A stretch of DNA of 64,000 nt from CAWGMT01 sp963823675. Its GTDB lineage: Bacteria > Planctomycetota > Planctomycetia > Isosphaerales > Isosphaeraceae. Shown here piece by piece: positions 44,931-56,158 of this stretch. Location: assembly GCA_963823675.1 (NCBI GenBank), contig CAWGMT010000009.1:744001-808000 (forward strand). Reading direction: 5' to 3'. The notes beneath the pieces are model-generated. The model ran no database searches. It was given only the letters and a program-made list of their open reading frames with translations, and had not been told where the DNA came from. Position 1 is the first letter of the stretch. Every line of letters starts with the position of its first letter. The translations under genes and the position numbers were made by a program.

Positions 44931-47900
44931 ATGGGCAGCATGGATGACGAGATTCCCGCTTTGGTTCAAGGCCAGGCCTCACCGGTAGAGGCGGACGCCG
45001 CAGCCCGGCCGAAGGTCGAAGCGGCATCCACTGATGGACGCGCTCGGCGGAACCAGCCGGCTCCTGCTGCCTGGGAGGCGAAGGCTAGTGAACCGCCGTC
45101 AACCGAGGCGATGGAACCGCTCTCGAAGCCTCCCGAGTTGCCATGCGAGCCGTTGCTTGAGACCGAGATCATCGGTGACGCGCTGGGGAGCACGCTGGGT
45201 GTGCCGGTCGGGGACGACGCGACCCTTCCCGCCGGCGAGCAGTCGTCGGGTGTGTTGTCGCCGGTCGCGAATCAACATCCGCAGTTCACGATGGGAGATC
45301 GTTTCGTCCCGGTCCGGCCGCACGCACGCGGCGGCATCGGACTCGTCTGGGTAGCGCGGGATTGCGAGTTGCAGCGGGACGTCGCGCTCAAGGTTATCCA
45401 GCCGAAGTACGCCGAGCGGTCTGACCAGCGGGCCCGGTTCTTGCTCGAAGCGGAGATCACCGGGAAGCTGGAGCACCCCGGCGTCGTGCCGGTCTACAGC
45501 CTGGGACGGGACGCGGAAGGCCGGCCATATTACGCGATGCGGTTCATCCGCGGCGAGAGCCTGTCGGCCGCGATCAAGGGGTTTCACCAGGCCCGCCGCC
45601 AGGAAGCCGAATCGGCGGGTAAATATGCGCCGTCAATGTGGGGCGTCGAGTTCCGGCAGTTGCTCGGCAGTTTCCTCGACGTCTGCAACACCATCGATTA
45701 TGCCCATAGCCGCGGCGTTCTGCACCGCGACCTGAAGCCGGCCAATATCATGCTGGGGCAATACGGCGAGACATTGGTTGTCAACTGGGGGCTGGCCAAG
45801 GTGATCGGCAAGAGCGACCTCGCTCCGGTGCAGGGCGAGGGCAACTTCGAGCCCAGCCTGGCGCGAGACGTCCGCCAGCTCGAGCGAGACCCAGCAAGGA
45901 ATGGCGATGGGCACGCCCGCCTACATGAGCCCGGAACAGGCCAAAGGCTTGATTGACGAGCTCGGCCCTGCCAGCGACGTCTACAGCCTGGGCGCGACCC
46001 TCTACGAGCTGCTGACCGGACAGGTCGCCTTCCCAGGCGAGAAAGTCAAGGAAATCCTCGAAAAAGTGCGCCAGGGGGACTTCCCGCCGCCGCGGTCGGT
46101 CTGCCGCTCGCTGCCGGCGCCGCTCGAGGCCATCTGTTGCAAGGCAATGGCGCTTGTGCCCGACGAGCGGTTCGCCAGCGTGCGCACCCTGGCCCAGGAC
46201 ATCGAGCACTGGCTGGCCGACGAGCCGGTCACGGCGTACGCCGAGCGCCCGCTCGAGCGGCTGGGTCGCTGGTTTCGCCAGCACCGCACCTGGGCCTACG
46301 CCGCCTTCGCCACCCTGGCGGGCATCTGCCTGGTCGCAACCGTCGCCGCCGTGTTCATCGAGGGTTCGAGGCGAAGCGAAGCCGAAGCCCGCCGCGAGGC
46401 GGAAGTAAACTTCGACATGGCCCAGAAAGCCGTGGACGAATACCTGACGAACGTCAGTGAAAACACTCTGCTCAACGAGGAAGACTCGGTTGACGTGCGC
46501 AACCTGCGGCAGGAACTGCTTCAGAGCGCGCTCAAATATTACCAGCAATTTGTGAACCAGCGCGGCCAGGACCCTCGGCTGCGCCAGGAGCTGGCCAACG
46601 CTTACTTCCGCCTGGGCGGGATCACTCGCGTGATTTCATCGCCGCACGAGGCGATCGATTCTTTCGTTTCGGCACGCAACATCTGGGAACGACTTGCCGA
46701 CGCTGAGCCCAGGAATGACGAGATCCAGGGTCACCGGGCCGCTTGCCAGCTCGAGATCGGCAAGCTGCAGGAACGGATCGGCAACCTCCCGAACGCTTTG
46801 AATTCGCTATCTCAGGCTCAGGCAATCCTGGAGCCGCTGGCCGCGCGGCGACCCGGAGGTGGCGCTTTTCCAGGCGAATCTGGCCGAGTGCCTGGCGAAG
46901 ATGGGTGCTGTCCGTGCGAAGCAGGATTTCCCCGACCAGGCTCTGGACATGCTTCTGAAGGCCAAGGCGATCCGTCAGCAATTGATCGAACGCTCTCCCG
47001 ATGATACTGGCTACCAGAGGGGCCTGGCCGAGGTGATCAACGACCTGGGTTACGTCTATCACAAGAGGCACGACTATCCCGCGGCCCTCCAGGCGTTCCA
47101 GCAGGTGCAGGAGATCTGCCAGTCCCTGCTCAAGCAGATCCAGGTCGGGCCCAAGCCGGTCACGATCCTCGAATGGCTGGCGCGCAGCTATTACAACATG
47201 GCCACGATCCAACTGAAAGAGAATCAGACAGAACAAGCTCTGCGATCGTTCGAACAATCGCTCTACTACCGGTCGGTGCTGGTCAGCGCTCACCCGTCGG
47301 TGACCAACTTCCATGAGGATCTCGGCGCGAGCTATCGGGAGCTCGGCGATCGTCAGCACCGCGCCCACCAGGACGACAAGGCGATTCCTTCGGCCCAGCA
47401 GGCCATCGACATCTTCGAGAAGCTCGTCCAGTCCCATCCCGACCAGGCACGCTACCGCAGCGAACTGGGACGGTGCTGGAACTTGCTGGGCTATCTTCAT
47501 GACGAGATGCGGGACAACAACAAGGCGATCCCCGCGTTTCAGCGCGCCGTGGCCGAGCAGGAGCGAGCAGTCGCCGCATCGAAGGACGTCAACGAGTACA
47601 AGACGCTTCTGAGCTTCCACCTCGAGAACTTGGGCGAACAGTTCGTCGACTTAAGCCAGGTTGACAAGGGGTTGAAGCATTATCGGGAGGCACTAGGGAT
47701 TCGCCAGCAGCTCTACCTCATGCGTCCCGGAAACCGGGAATATACGCAAGGGCTCGTCGAAGCGTGGTTCATGATCGGCAATATCCAGCGTCACGCCGGA
47801 TACGCGGCCGACGCGCGCGAGTCCTTCACCCAGGCGCGGAAATTGCTCGAACGGCTCGTGGCCGGCGAACCCGGTGACGCCACCGATCCCGGCCAGCTCG

Positions 47901-48430
47901 GGATGGCTCTGACTCGCGAAGCAGTGGCACTGGCCGAGGAGCGGAAACCCGAAGCCGCGCTCCCCTTGCTGGCGCAAGCCCGTGAGATCTTGACGCCGCT
48001 TTGTTCTGCTGCGAAAGCCGGTCAAGAGGATCGCCAGCGGTTAAGCGAGGCACTCTGGCAGTTGGCCCGAATCGACCGGGACCTCGGCAAGGCGGCCGAC
48101 GCCGCCCGAATCGACGCCGAGCGCCTGGCCTTGTGGACAGGGCGGCCAGCCAAGGAGCTCGCCGATCTGGCCCTCCAGGAGGCCGGACGAATCACCGTGA
48201 TCGGCTACGGCAAGACTCCCGATTCCGAGCAGGCCAGGTCCATCCGCGACCACGACCTCGACCTGGCCGCGGCCGACCTTCGCCTGGCCATTTCCCAGGG
48301 CTTCACCGATCTCGCGCAGCTTCGGTCGAATCCGGACTCGTCCGCTCTACTCGAGCGCGACGATATGAAATCTCTGATCAAAGGCCTCGAAGCAACTGAC
48401 CGCCCGGCCACCCCGCAGCCCAAAAAATAG
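44931..48430 (+). CDS. Ser/Thr kinase-like protein with TPR-like repeats, two frameshifts, NWG in place of DFG
   Basis: One locus of about 1165 residues read in three frames. Frame one (44931-45865) has an acidic N terminus and kinase subdomains HARGGIGLVWVARD, VALKVIQ, MRFIRGESLSAAIKGF and HRDLKPANIML, then LVVNWGLAKV. Frame two (to about 46850) continues SASSSETQQGMAMGTPAYM, the C lobe, a membrane helix (YAAFATLAGICLVATVAAVF) and helical repeats. Frame three holds TPR-like repeats to 48430. Kinases of this group normally read VVDWGLAK; here the Mg-binding Asp is Asn (codon 45783-45785). The protein may therefore be a pseudokinase. It precedes the peptide export genes and shares their promoter-like motif. 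Confidence 0.85.
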
Positions 48431-48461
48431 AAGCGAGGCTGCGGCAAAATCGCCGTTTTCT

Positions 48462-48490
48462 TTGCACAGCGCTTTAAAAACGTGTAACAT
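48462..48490 (+). promoter_or_regulatory. Sigma70-like promoter of precursor peptide A
   Basis: TTGCAC (48462-48467) and TAACAT (48485-48490) are separated by exactly 17 bp, and cgtgtaacatc matches the kinase and peptide B upstream regions. It lies 70 bp before the peptide start. Confidence 0.55.
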
Positions 48491-48559
48491 CGGACTGAGA
48501 CATCCGTATTCATGGTAGGAAGGGACAGTAAACCCACTCCCATTGACCTGGAGCCAGAC

Positions 48560-48755
48560 ATGAGCACTCAACGCCCGGAAACGAACAAACCCAAGACCAA
48601 AGGCAAACCGCAATCCCCGGCGGAGAAAAAGTCTGAGACCACGATTCTTTCACCCGAGGAGCTGCACAATTTCCGGCGGATCAATCAACCCCTCGCCTCC
48701 ACCCGTTACCGGTCCGAATGGCATCGTGGGGGGCAAACTCACCCCTGGTGGCTGA
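48560..48755 (+). CDS. Double-glycine precursor peptide A, Pro-rich core (frameshifted)
   Basis: From ATG 48560 (ggag upstream) the leader reads MSTQRPETNKPKTKGKPQS, AEKKSETTILSPEELH. A frame change at 48668-48672 (cacaatttccgg) moves to ISGGSINPSPPPVTGP, then NGIVGGKLTPGG and a stop at 48755, about 64 residues in all. The leader end ILSPEELH-xISGG parallels ILTDAELQSVSGG of peptide B. The core after GG is about 24 residues, rich in Pro and Gly, and has no Cys. Without the shift the frame runs on to 48823 with an unrelated Arg/Ser-rich tail. A C39 peptidase exporter lies downstream, as expected for GG leaders. Confidence 0.7.
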
Positions 48756-48876
48756 GCGGGGCCGGGCGAGCCTCTTCGAGCCGCTCTTCGCACGCGCGGG
48801 AGCAACCCGCCCGCTATCCCTGATCAAGTGCGGGCGTGCATGGTAAGGCGGGTTTCTTTCTGCGAACGCGATGAAT

Positions 48877-48890
48877 CGCGTAACATCAGG
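48877..48890 (+). promoter_or_regulatory. Promoter-like motif before peptide B
   Basis: cgcgtaacatcagg matches the cgtgtaacatcgg before peptide A and cgtgtaagatcagg before the kinase. TAACAT (48881-48886) may be the -10. The -35 at 17 bp is poor. Confidence 0.4.
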
Positions 48891-48962
48891 CAACCGCATA
48901 CGTATTGTATGTGGAGGTCGTAAGAGCCATCGGTTAGGTTGTCTTTGACGTGGAGGCAAGCA

Positions 48963-49132
48963 TGAGTGATCAACGGAAAGATGCGGGCAAGGCCGATCCC
49001 AAGGCCGAGCCTGAAAAGAAGGACGCCGACAACGCAATCCTCACGGACGCGGAGCTTCAGTCGGTGTCTGGAGGCGCAGTTGTGAAGGGGCATCAGCCGC
49101 CCCCGCCATCCCCGGGTAACACCCCGTTCTGA
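48963..49132 (+). CDS. Double-glycine precursor peptide B, Pro-rich core
   Basis: A 56-residue peptide with ggagg near the start. The leader is highly charged (MSDQRKDAGKADPKAEPEKK, then DADNAILTDAELQSVSGG). The core after GG is about 18 residues: AVVKGHQPPPPSPGNTPF, with four prolines in a row and no Cys. The E-L-x-x-V-S-G-G ending is the classical C39 peptidase cleavage signal. It is intact and lies 300 bp before the HlyD gene. No maturase is seen nearby, so the product may be an unmodified peptide with bacteriocin or signalling activity. Confidence 0.78.
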
Positions 49133-49228
49133 ACACGATTGTGTACATGGAATCACTAATCTCGTCCTGGACCCAAGACGGATTCCAGGTCGTGGTCCGC
49201 GATCCCTGAATTCGGTTCGGATCAACAG

Positions 49229-49268
49229 TAGGCCCTCGCGACCGGGTTTGGCGCGGGGGCCTATTTTT
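49229..49268 (+). terminator. Rho-independent terminator after the precursor genes
   Basis: taggccctcgcg pairs with cgcgggggccta (12 bp with one G-T pair) around an 11-base loop, followed by tttttg. It would end transcripts of peptide B and allow high precursor-to-exporter ratios. Confidence 0.75.
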
Positions 49269-49433
49269 GTCCCCCACAGACACTCGTCTCGCAGTGCGTC
49301 GTTCCTGAGATCCGCCCAGGCATCCCACCCACCCAATTCTCAACTTTCTCGTCCTGCCCAGTCGATCAAGGCTGCCAAGATCGGCTAGACTTAAGATCGC
49401 TCTGATCAATCTGGGCTGCTACGGAGCCTACCG

Positions 49434-50745
49434 ATGAACGACGTGCCGGTATCCTCGTCTGGCCCTGCGCCCGACGCGAGCAGAATTTCATTCGACCAGC
49501 TCGATACCTTGGTGCGCGTGACGACGATCCAGGGCTGGATGTACCTGACTACCTTGTTCGTCGTCTTTGTGGCGGCGTCGGCCTTCGCCGTATTTTATGA
49601 AGTGCCAAGAAAGGTTAACGGCGAGGGAATCCTGCTCACCGAGAAGGACACGCTGGCTCAGGTTCGGGCGCAGGCGACCGGAAGATTGGTCGATCTGCAA
49701 GTGAAGCTGGGTGACTGGGTCACGCCGGATAAGCCGATCGGCCAGATTGCTCAGAACGACCTGAGGGACGCGATCAGCGAGGCGGAATCGAAGCTGGAAG
49801 ATCTGAAGCGCGAGGATCGCGAGCTCACCGAGTTCGAGAAGGAAGAGCGCCAGAAGAAGGATGCGGCCATCGCCCAGTTGAGACAGGCCGTCGACCAGGG
49901 CCAGGACAACGCGCGCGATAAGCTGAGGATCGCCCAGCACGTCCTGGAAAGCACCGACCGGCTCCGCAAACAGAAGCACCTGGGGGACCTCGACGTGCTC
50001 GAGTCGCGCCAGAAGTATTACGAGATCAAGGACGACTGGTACAAGGGGGAGTCGCGCAAGGCTGAGCTGAAGCTGGAGCAGGTCACCGCCCTTCTGGCGC
50101 GGCGCCGCATGCAGCTCGAGCGCGGGATCAAGATCCGGCTCGTCGAGACCAAGCTCGCGCTTGACCGCAAGAAGTGGGAGTCGCACTTCGCGGCTCGTCA
50201 GTCACGCGCGCGGCCAGGTCGCCCAGATCCTGAGCGCTCGCGGTGAGCTGGTCCACGAGGGGTCGCCGATCGTGCTGCTGCATGCCCCCAAGGAGGAGCA
50301 AGGGACGGACGATTCGGGACCGACGTACGATTCGATTGTTTTCGTCCCGGCGGGCGAGGGCAAGAAGATCGAAGTGGACGACCCGGTCGAGGTGAGCCCG
50401 GCGACCGTCAAACGGGAGGAGCATGGCTACATCAAGGGCAGGGTCGTCGCCGTCTCGGAGCTTCCGGCCACGAAACTGGCGATGGAGGCCGCGCTCGCAC
50501 ACCCCGAGCTGGTCGAGACTTTTCTCAAGCGGTATTCGCCGGGCGTGTTGCTCCGCCTTCATGTCAAGCTCGAAGAGATCAAGCCTGGCCCAGGCGCGCA
50601 GAACCACTTCCGCTGGTCGTCGTCGTCAGGGTCCGCTCAACCGCTGAAAACCGGCACGATGTGCCAGGCTGCCGTCGTCGTCGGCAAGCGCAAACTGATC
50701 AGCATGATCCTGCCGTGGACAAAGACGCTCGTGGGTGCCGATTAG
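49434..50745 (+). CDS. HlyD-type membrane fusion protein of an NHLM-like peptide exporter, frameshifted
   Basis: About 437 residues from ATG 49434. It has one TM helix (MYLTTLFVVFVAASAFAVF), then the biotinyl-lipoyl half VRAQATGRLVDLQVKLGDWV. A long coiled coil follows (about 100-245: DAISEAESKLEDLKREDREL, LRKQKHLGDLDVLESRQKYY). Near 50185 the frame changes to SRLVSHARGQVAQILSARGE, the second lipoyl half, and the beta domain VFVPAGEGKKIEVDDPVEV ... LKTGTMCQAAVVVGKRKLIS. The order matches HlyD proteins of NHLM bacteriocin systems. It should link the ABC exporter with the outer envelope. Confidence 0.85.
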
Positions 50746-50889
50746 AGGAGAAGGCACTCGCGCCCGGGACGTCGGCCGCGTGTCCGGCCCGGGCGCCACG
50801 GTCGAGCACGTCCCGCCTGGCGCTTTCCGTCGCCGGGGGGCTGGATCGATCACCAACAGCCTTAATGATCTCTCGCGGACGTCGAATCC

Positions 50890-53800
50890 ATGGCTAGTGG
50901 ACCCCGGAGGTATCGCCCGGTCAGGACGCCGACGGTCCTGCAGATGGAGGCCGCCGAGTGCGGAGCCGCGGCCCTGGGGATCATCCTGGAGTATTTTGGC
51001 CGATTTGTGCCCCTGGATGTGCTGCGTGACGACTGCGGCGTCTCGCGCGACGGCAGCAACGCTCTGTACATCAAGGAGGCCGCCAAGCGGTACGGTCTGG
51101 AGGTAAAGGCCTTCCGCAAGCCGGCCGACGGGCTGCCGCTGCGTCAGCCGCCGTTCCTCGTATTCTGGCAATGGAACCACTTTCTCGTCGTCGAGGGGTT
51201 CGCACGCGGGAAGGTCTATCTCAATGATCCGGCGATCGGGCGCCGGACGATCGGCATGGACGAGTTCCGCCGGGGGTATACCGAGATCGCCTTCAGCTTC
51301 GTGCCCGGTCCGAGCTTCACCACGCAACGTCGCGGGCCAGGCGCGCTTCTGGGCTTGATCCGCCGGCTTTCGACCTCCCGGAGCTCGCTCATCTTCGTGC
51401 TGCTGGCGGGGCTGGCCCTGGTGCTTCCCAACCTGGTCTCGGCCGGCTTCCAACGCATCTTCGTCGACGACATCCTGGTCGAAGGCCGCCATGACTGGCT
51501 CAAGCCCCTGCTCTGGGCCATGGGGCTTACGGCCGGCGTGCGGCTGGCCGCGGCTGGATTGCAGCAGGTCTACCTCACGCGATTGGAGCTGCGCCTGATG
51601 CTGGGCGAATCCGTCCAGTTCCTCTGGCATGTCTTGCATCTGCCGGTGGCTTTCTTCCAGCATCGATTCACCGGCGACCTGGTCAGCCGCGCGATGAACA
51701 CGACCCGCATTGCCGTGTTGATCTCGGGCGAGCTCGCCACGACGGCCATCAGCCTCCTGGCGCTTATCGTCTATGTGGCCGTGATGATCTTCTACGACCC
51801 TGTGCTCACCGCCGTGGGAGTGGGGATCAGCGGCTTGAACCTGATCGCACTCCAGTGGTTTTCCCGCTGGAGGCTCGAGCGGATGCGGGCAATCGAGCAG
51901 ATCCGTGGGCGGCTCATGGCCGGCGTCATGTGGGCGATCCAGATCATCGAGAGCGTCAAGGCGACCGGCTCGGAATCGGATCTCCTCGTGCGCTGGACCG
52001 GCGACCAGACGCGGATGATCAATGCCGAGCAGGCCCTGGGCGTCGGTGATGCGCTCCTCTTGGTGCTGCCCTCGTTACTGGCGGCGTTGACCACGATCGT
52101 GGTCCTGGGCCTGGGCGGTTACCAGGTCACGATGGGGATCGTACCGCTCGGAGTCCTGGTCGCCTTCCAATCGCTCCTGGCCGGTTTCAATCAGCCGTTC
52201 CAGGATCTTGCCCGTCTAGGGGCAGACGTCGAGGAGCTCCGCGCCGACCTCGAGCGGATCGACGACGTGCGCCACCGGCCGGTCGAGACGGTATTCGCCA
52301 ATCCCGCCCGGAACGGGCCGCCTGCGGCCCCGGTCACGGTTCCGCGACAGCGGTTGAGCGGCAACGTCGAGTTTCGCCGCGTCACCTTCGGGTACAACCG
52401 AACGGTCGAGGAACCTCTGATCAAGGAGTTTTCGTTCATCGCCCGCCCCGGCCAGCGGATCGCCCTGGTCGGCAGCTCGGGAAGCGGAAAATCCACGATC
52501 GGCCGCCTGCTCGCTGGGCTCTATCGGCCCTGGAGCGGCGAGATCCTCTACGACGGCAAGCCGATCTCCGAGGTCGCGCGCGAGGTCTTTGCGAGCTCGG
52601 TCGCGCTGGTGGATTCGGAGATCTGCATGTTCGAGGGCTCGGTCCGTGACAACTTGACCCTCTGGGATGAAACCGTCGGCTCGGACCGGCTGGTGCAGGC
52701 CGGGCTCGATGCCGCCATCCATCGCGATCTGCTCAAGCGCCGCGGCGGCTATGGAGCGCCCGTCGCCGAGGCCGCGCGAAACTTCTCCGGCGGTCAACGC
52801 CAGCGGCTCCAGATCGCCCGGGCCCTGGTCAGGGACCCCAGCCTGCTCATCCTGGATGAAGCCACGAGCGCCCTCGACCCCCGTACCGAGCGAGCCGTCG
52901 ATGACAACCTGAGGCGGCGCGGCTGTACTTGCCTGATCATCGCTCATCGGCTTACCACGATTCGCGATTGCGACGAGATCATCGTCTTGAGCGGCGGGCG
53001 CGTCGCGCAACGCGGGACTCACGACGAGCTGATCCGAGACGAACAGGGCGAGTACGCGCGGCTGGTGTCGCATCAGGCTCTGCCCGGTAGGCACGCCGCG
53101 AGCTTCGCGCCGATCGTTGCGCCGGCGGCGCGCCAGGCAATCGTCCCATCCCTGGGCGATCCGGCGCCCGCCGGCCGTCTCCTGGCCCGCGCTCCCGAGG
53201 CCGAAGCCGCTTCGCCTCGATTCTTGGTCGAGGAGCTCTTGCCCTACAGCCAGCCGGAACAGACCGCCACCCACCTGCCTCTGCCGCTCGATGACGCCCA
53301 GGCCGTCTGGTGGGTGGTCTCGGGAGTGATCGACATCTTCTTCACCCAGCTCGAGCCCGGGGCGATGCCCGGACCGAGGCGGCACCTTTGCCGGGTCGAG
53401 GAGGGAGGGTCGATCTTCGCGATCAGCGGGGCCCGCGGTCGATCCGGCGGGGGCCTGGTAGCCGTCGGGACCGGTGCGGCGCAGCTTCTGAAGCTCGCGC
53501 GCGGCGACCTGATCCGGCTCAGCTTCGAGAAAGGGCTCTCGGAACAGATCGCCGTCCTGATCGATGACTGGGTAATTCGGGTCGGCCGTGCACTGAGCCG
53601 GCTCGTCCCGCTTCCAGCCCGTCAGGAGCTTGCGTGGGACACGGTCGCCACGGTCGAATGCGGCACCCGCTTCGGCGTGCGCGAGGGCGTCGCGTGGGTT
53701 CGCCACCAGAGCGGCAAGTCGTGCTTCCTCGACCAGGTCCCGCTCCCGGTCACCGAGCTGGCGCCTCGCTTTCCGGTGACCGAGCACCTCTGGCTGACCG

Positions 53801-56158
53801 CGAGCGACACCTGCCGCGTCACAGCCTGCAACACACTGGCCATGATTGGCTCGGGCGATCCCTGGGCGGGCCTCGACGACTTTCACCGGACGGTCCTCGA
53901 TTTCGTGGCGGGAATCCACGAACGCGAGACCGAAGCGTGGTGGGCCGAATTGCAGCAATCGATCGTTCGCCAGGCGGTCCTCGTTCAGTCGGTCCCGGCG
54001 CGACTTGCGGCCGCGGCGGACGCGAGCTCACTGCCGGCGATTGATCCCGGCGACAATGCTCTCTGGACGGCCGCCAGCGCGGTCGGGCGCGTCCTGGGTA
54101 TCGAGGTTCGTTCGCCGCCGCCGGCCGGCGAGCGGGGCTCTTGTGCTCCGCCAGACGCCCTGGGAGACCTCGCCCGGGCCTCGGGCTTTCACGTCCGCCC
54201 GGTCACGCTCGACGAGGCATGGTGGCGCCGGACCGGGGGCGAGCCGATGCTGGGCCGGCTGTCGGGCGATGGGCTCTCCTCCCCGGTGGCTCTGCTGCCG
54301 GCCAAGGGCACTCGCTGGTCGCGAAGCGCCTACGAGATCCACGAGCCCGGATGCTCGATCCGACCGGTCGATGAACGGATCGCCGGTACGCTCGCGCCCG
54401 CGGCCTGGGTATTCTACCGGTCCCTCCCCGATCCTCCACAGTCGATTCCCGATATTCTCCGCTTCAGCCTGGGCCTCCGCGGCCTCGCACGTGAACTGGG
54501 AACCGTGCTGGCCATGGCCCTGGCGGGTGCACTTTTGGGCCTGTCGATCCCGATCGCCTCGGGCATCATCGTCGATCAGGTCATCCCGGCGGCCGATCAC
54601 GGGCGACTCCTCGTCTTGTGCTTGTTTCTCGTCGTACTGGCCGCTGCGACCGGTATTTTCCAGGCGATTCAGGGACTCCTGGTCATCCGGATCGAGGGCC
54701 GGGTGTCGGCGTCCCTGATTCCGGCCGTGTGGGATCGCCTGCTCAGACTGCCCAGCAGCTTCTTCGCGCGGTTCGCATCGGGCGACCTGGCACTCCGGGC
54801 GATGGCGTTCGACGAGATTTCCAAGAAGGTCTCGGGAGCGGTCGTGACGACCTTCGTCACCGGGTTCTTCTCGTTCTTCAACCTGGGCTTGCTTTATTAC
54901 TATAGTTGGAAGCTGGCCCTGTGCACGACTCTCCTCCTGGGCGTGCTGTTCCTGGTGACGGCGTTGCTACTGGGGGGCGGCTGCGCCACCAGACCGCGAT
55001 CCGCCGGCTCGACGGGCTCCTCTCGGGCTTGCTGCTGGAGCTCCTGGGGGGCATCATCACGCTCAAGAGCGCGGCGCGGAAGGCCGCGCGTTTGCGCGTT
55101 GGTCGCGACCCTACGGCGAACGGCTCGCGCGGACCGTCCGGGCCAGGCGGTTCTCGAATCGCATTCACCAGTGGCTGGCGGTCTACCCGCTCTTGAGCGC
55201 CATCGTCATCTATTTCGGCACCGTCCACATCGACCCGGGGCTCTTGCAGACCGGTCGGTTCCTCGCATTCACCATCGCCTTTGCCAATCTGATCGCGGCC
55301 GTCCTGGCCATGGGCTACACGTCGATCGGCCTGCTCGACGTGCTGCCGATGTTGGAGCGCGTCCAGCCGATCCTCGGTGAGACCCCGGAGTTTCCTGCGG
55401 CCGTGATTGAACCGGTGCGGCTCGCCGGCGCACTCGCGCTCAATCGGGTCTCGTTCCGCTATCCCAACCAGGACGCCGGAACACACGTCTTGAGCGACGT
55501 GAGCCTCCAGGTGCGCCCGGGCGAGTTCGTGGCCTTGGTCGGTCCCTCCGGCTCGGGTAAGTCGACCGTGATGCGGCTCTTGCTCGGCTTCGAGAAGCCG
55601 GACGCGGGCACCGTCACCTACGACGGCCGCGACCTGGCGACGCTCGACCTGCGCGATGTGCGCCGGCAGATCGGCGTCGTGCTCCAGCAAGCCGAGCTCA
55701 TGCCGAGCGACATCTTCAGCAACATCGTCGGCTTCGCCCCGACCTTGACGCTAAAAGACGCCTGGCTGGCCGCCCGGCTCGCCGGCCTCGAGGACGATAT
55801 CCGCGCGATGCCCATGGGAATGCACACCCTGGTCGGGGAAGGCGGCGGCAACGTGTCCAGCGGCCAGAGACAACGCCTCTTGATCGCCCGGGCCATCGTC
55901 CACCGCCCCAGGATCCTCCTGCTCGACGAGGCCACCAGCGCCCTGGATAACGTGACCCAGTCGATCGTGAGCGACAGCCTCAACAACCAGCTTCGAGGCA
56001 TCACCCGGGTCGTGATCGCCCACCGCCTCGACGGCATCGTCAAGGCCGATCGCATCTACGTCCTCACCGATGGCCGGATCGTCCAGTCCGGGCGCTACGA
56101 CCAATTGATGGCGGAGCATGGGCCATTCCGCGACCTGGCCCGGCGGCAGTTGCTCTGA
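50890..56158 (+). CDS. C39-peptidase ABC exporter fused to a second ABC half (NHLM ABC1-ABC2), two frameshifts
   Basis: One locus of about 1755 residues. Residues 1-720: C39 peptidase (Cys24 in MEAAECGAAALG, His97 in WQWNHFLVV, Asp113 in NDPAIG), six TM helices, and an NBD with GSSGSGKST, NFSGGQRQRL and LLILDEATSALD. No stop separates this from residues 750 onward: a cyclic-nucleotide-binding-like region, a large linker (WWVVSGVIDIFFTQLEPG, HLWLTASDTCRVTACNTL), a second TM domain (LGLSIPIASGIIVDQVIP) and a second NBD with GPSGSGKST, VSSGQRQRLL and LLLDEATSALD. Frames change near 54975 and 55075 in the second TM domain. It cuts GG leaders and exports the peptides. Confidence 0.88.

Noticed and set aside
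53085..53230. A separate start for the ABC2 subunit
   Set aside because: No ATG or GTG in frame with a ribosome binding site; only a TTG at about 53224, so the fusion reading was kept with a caution.
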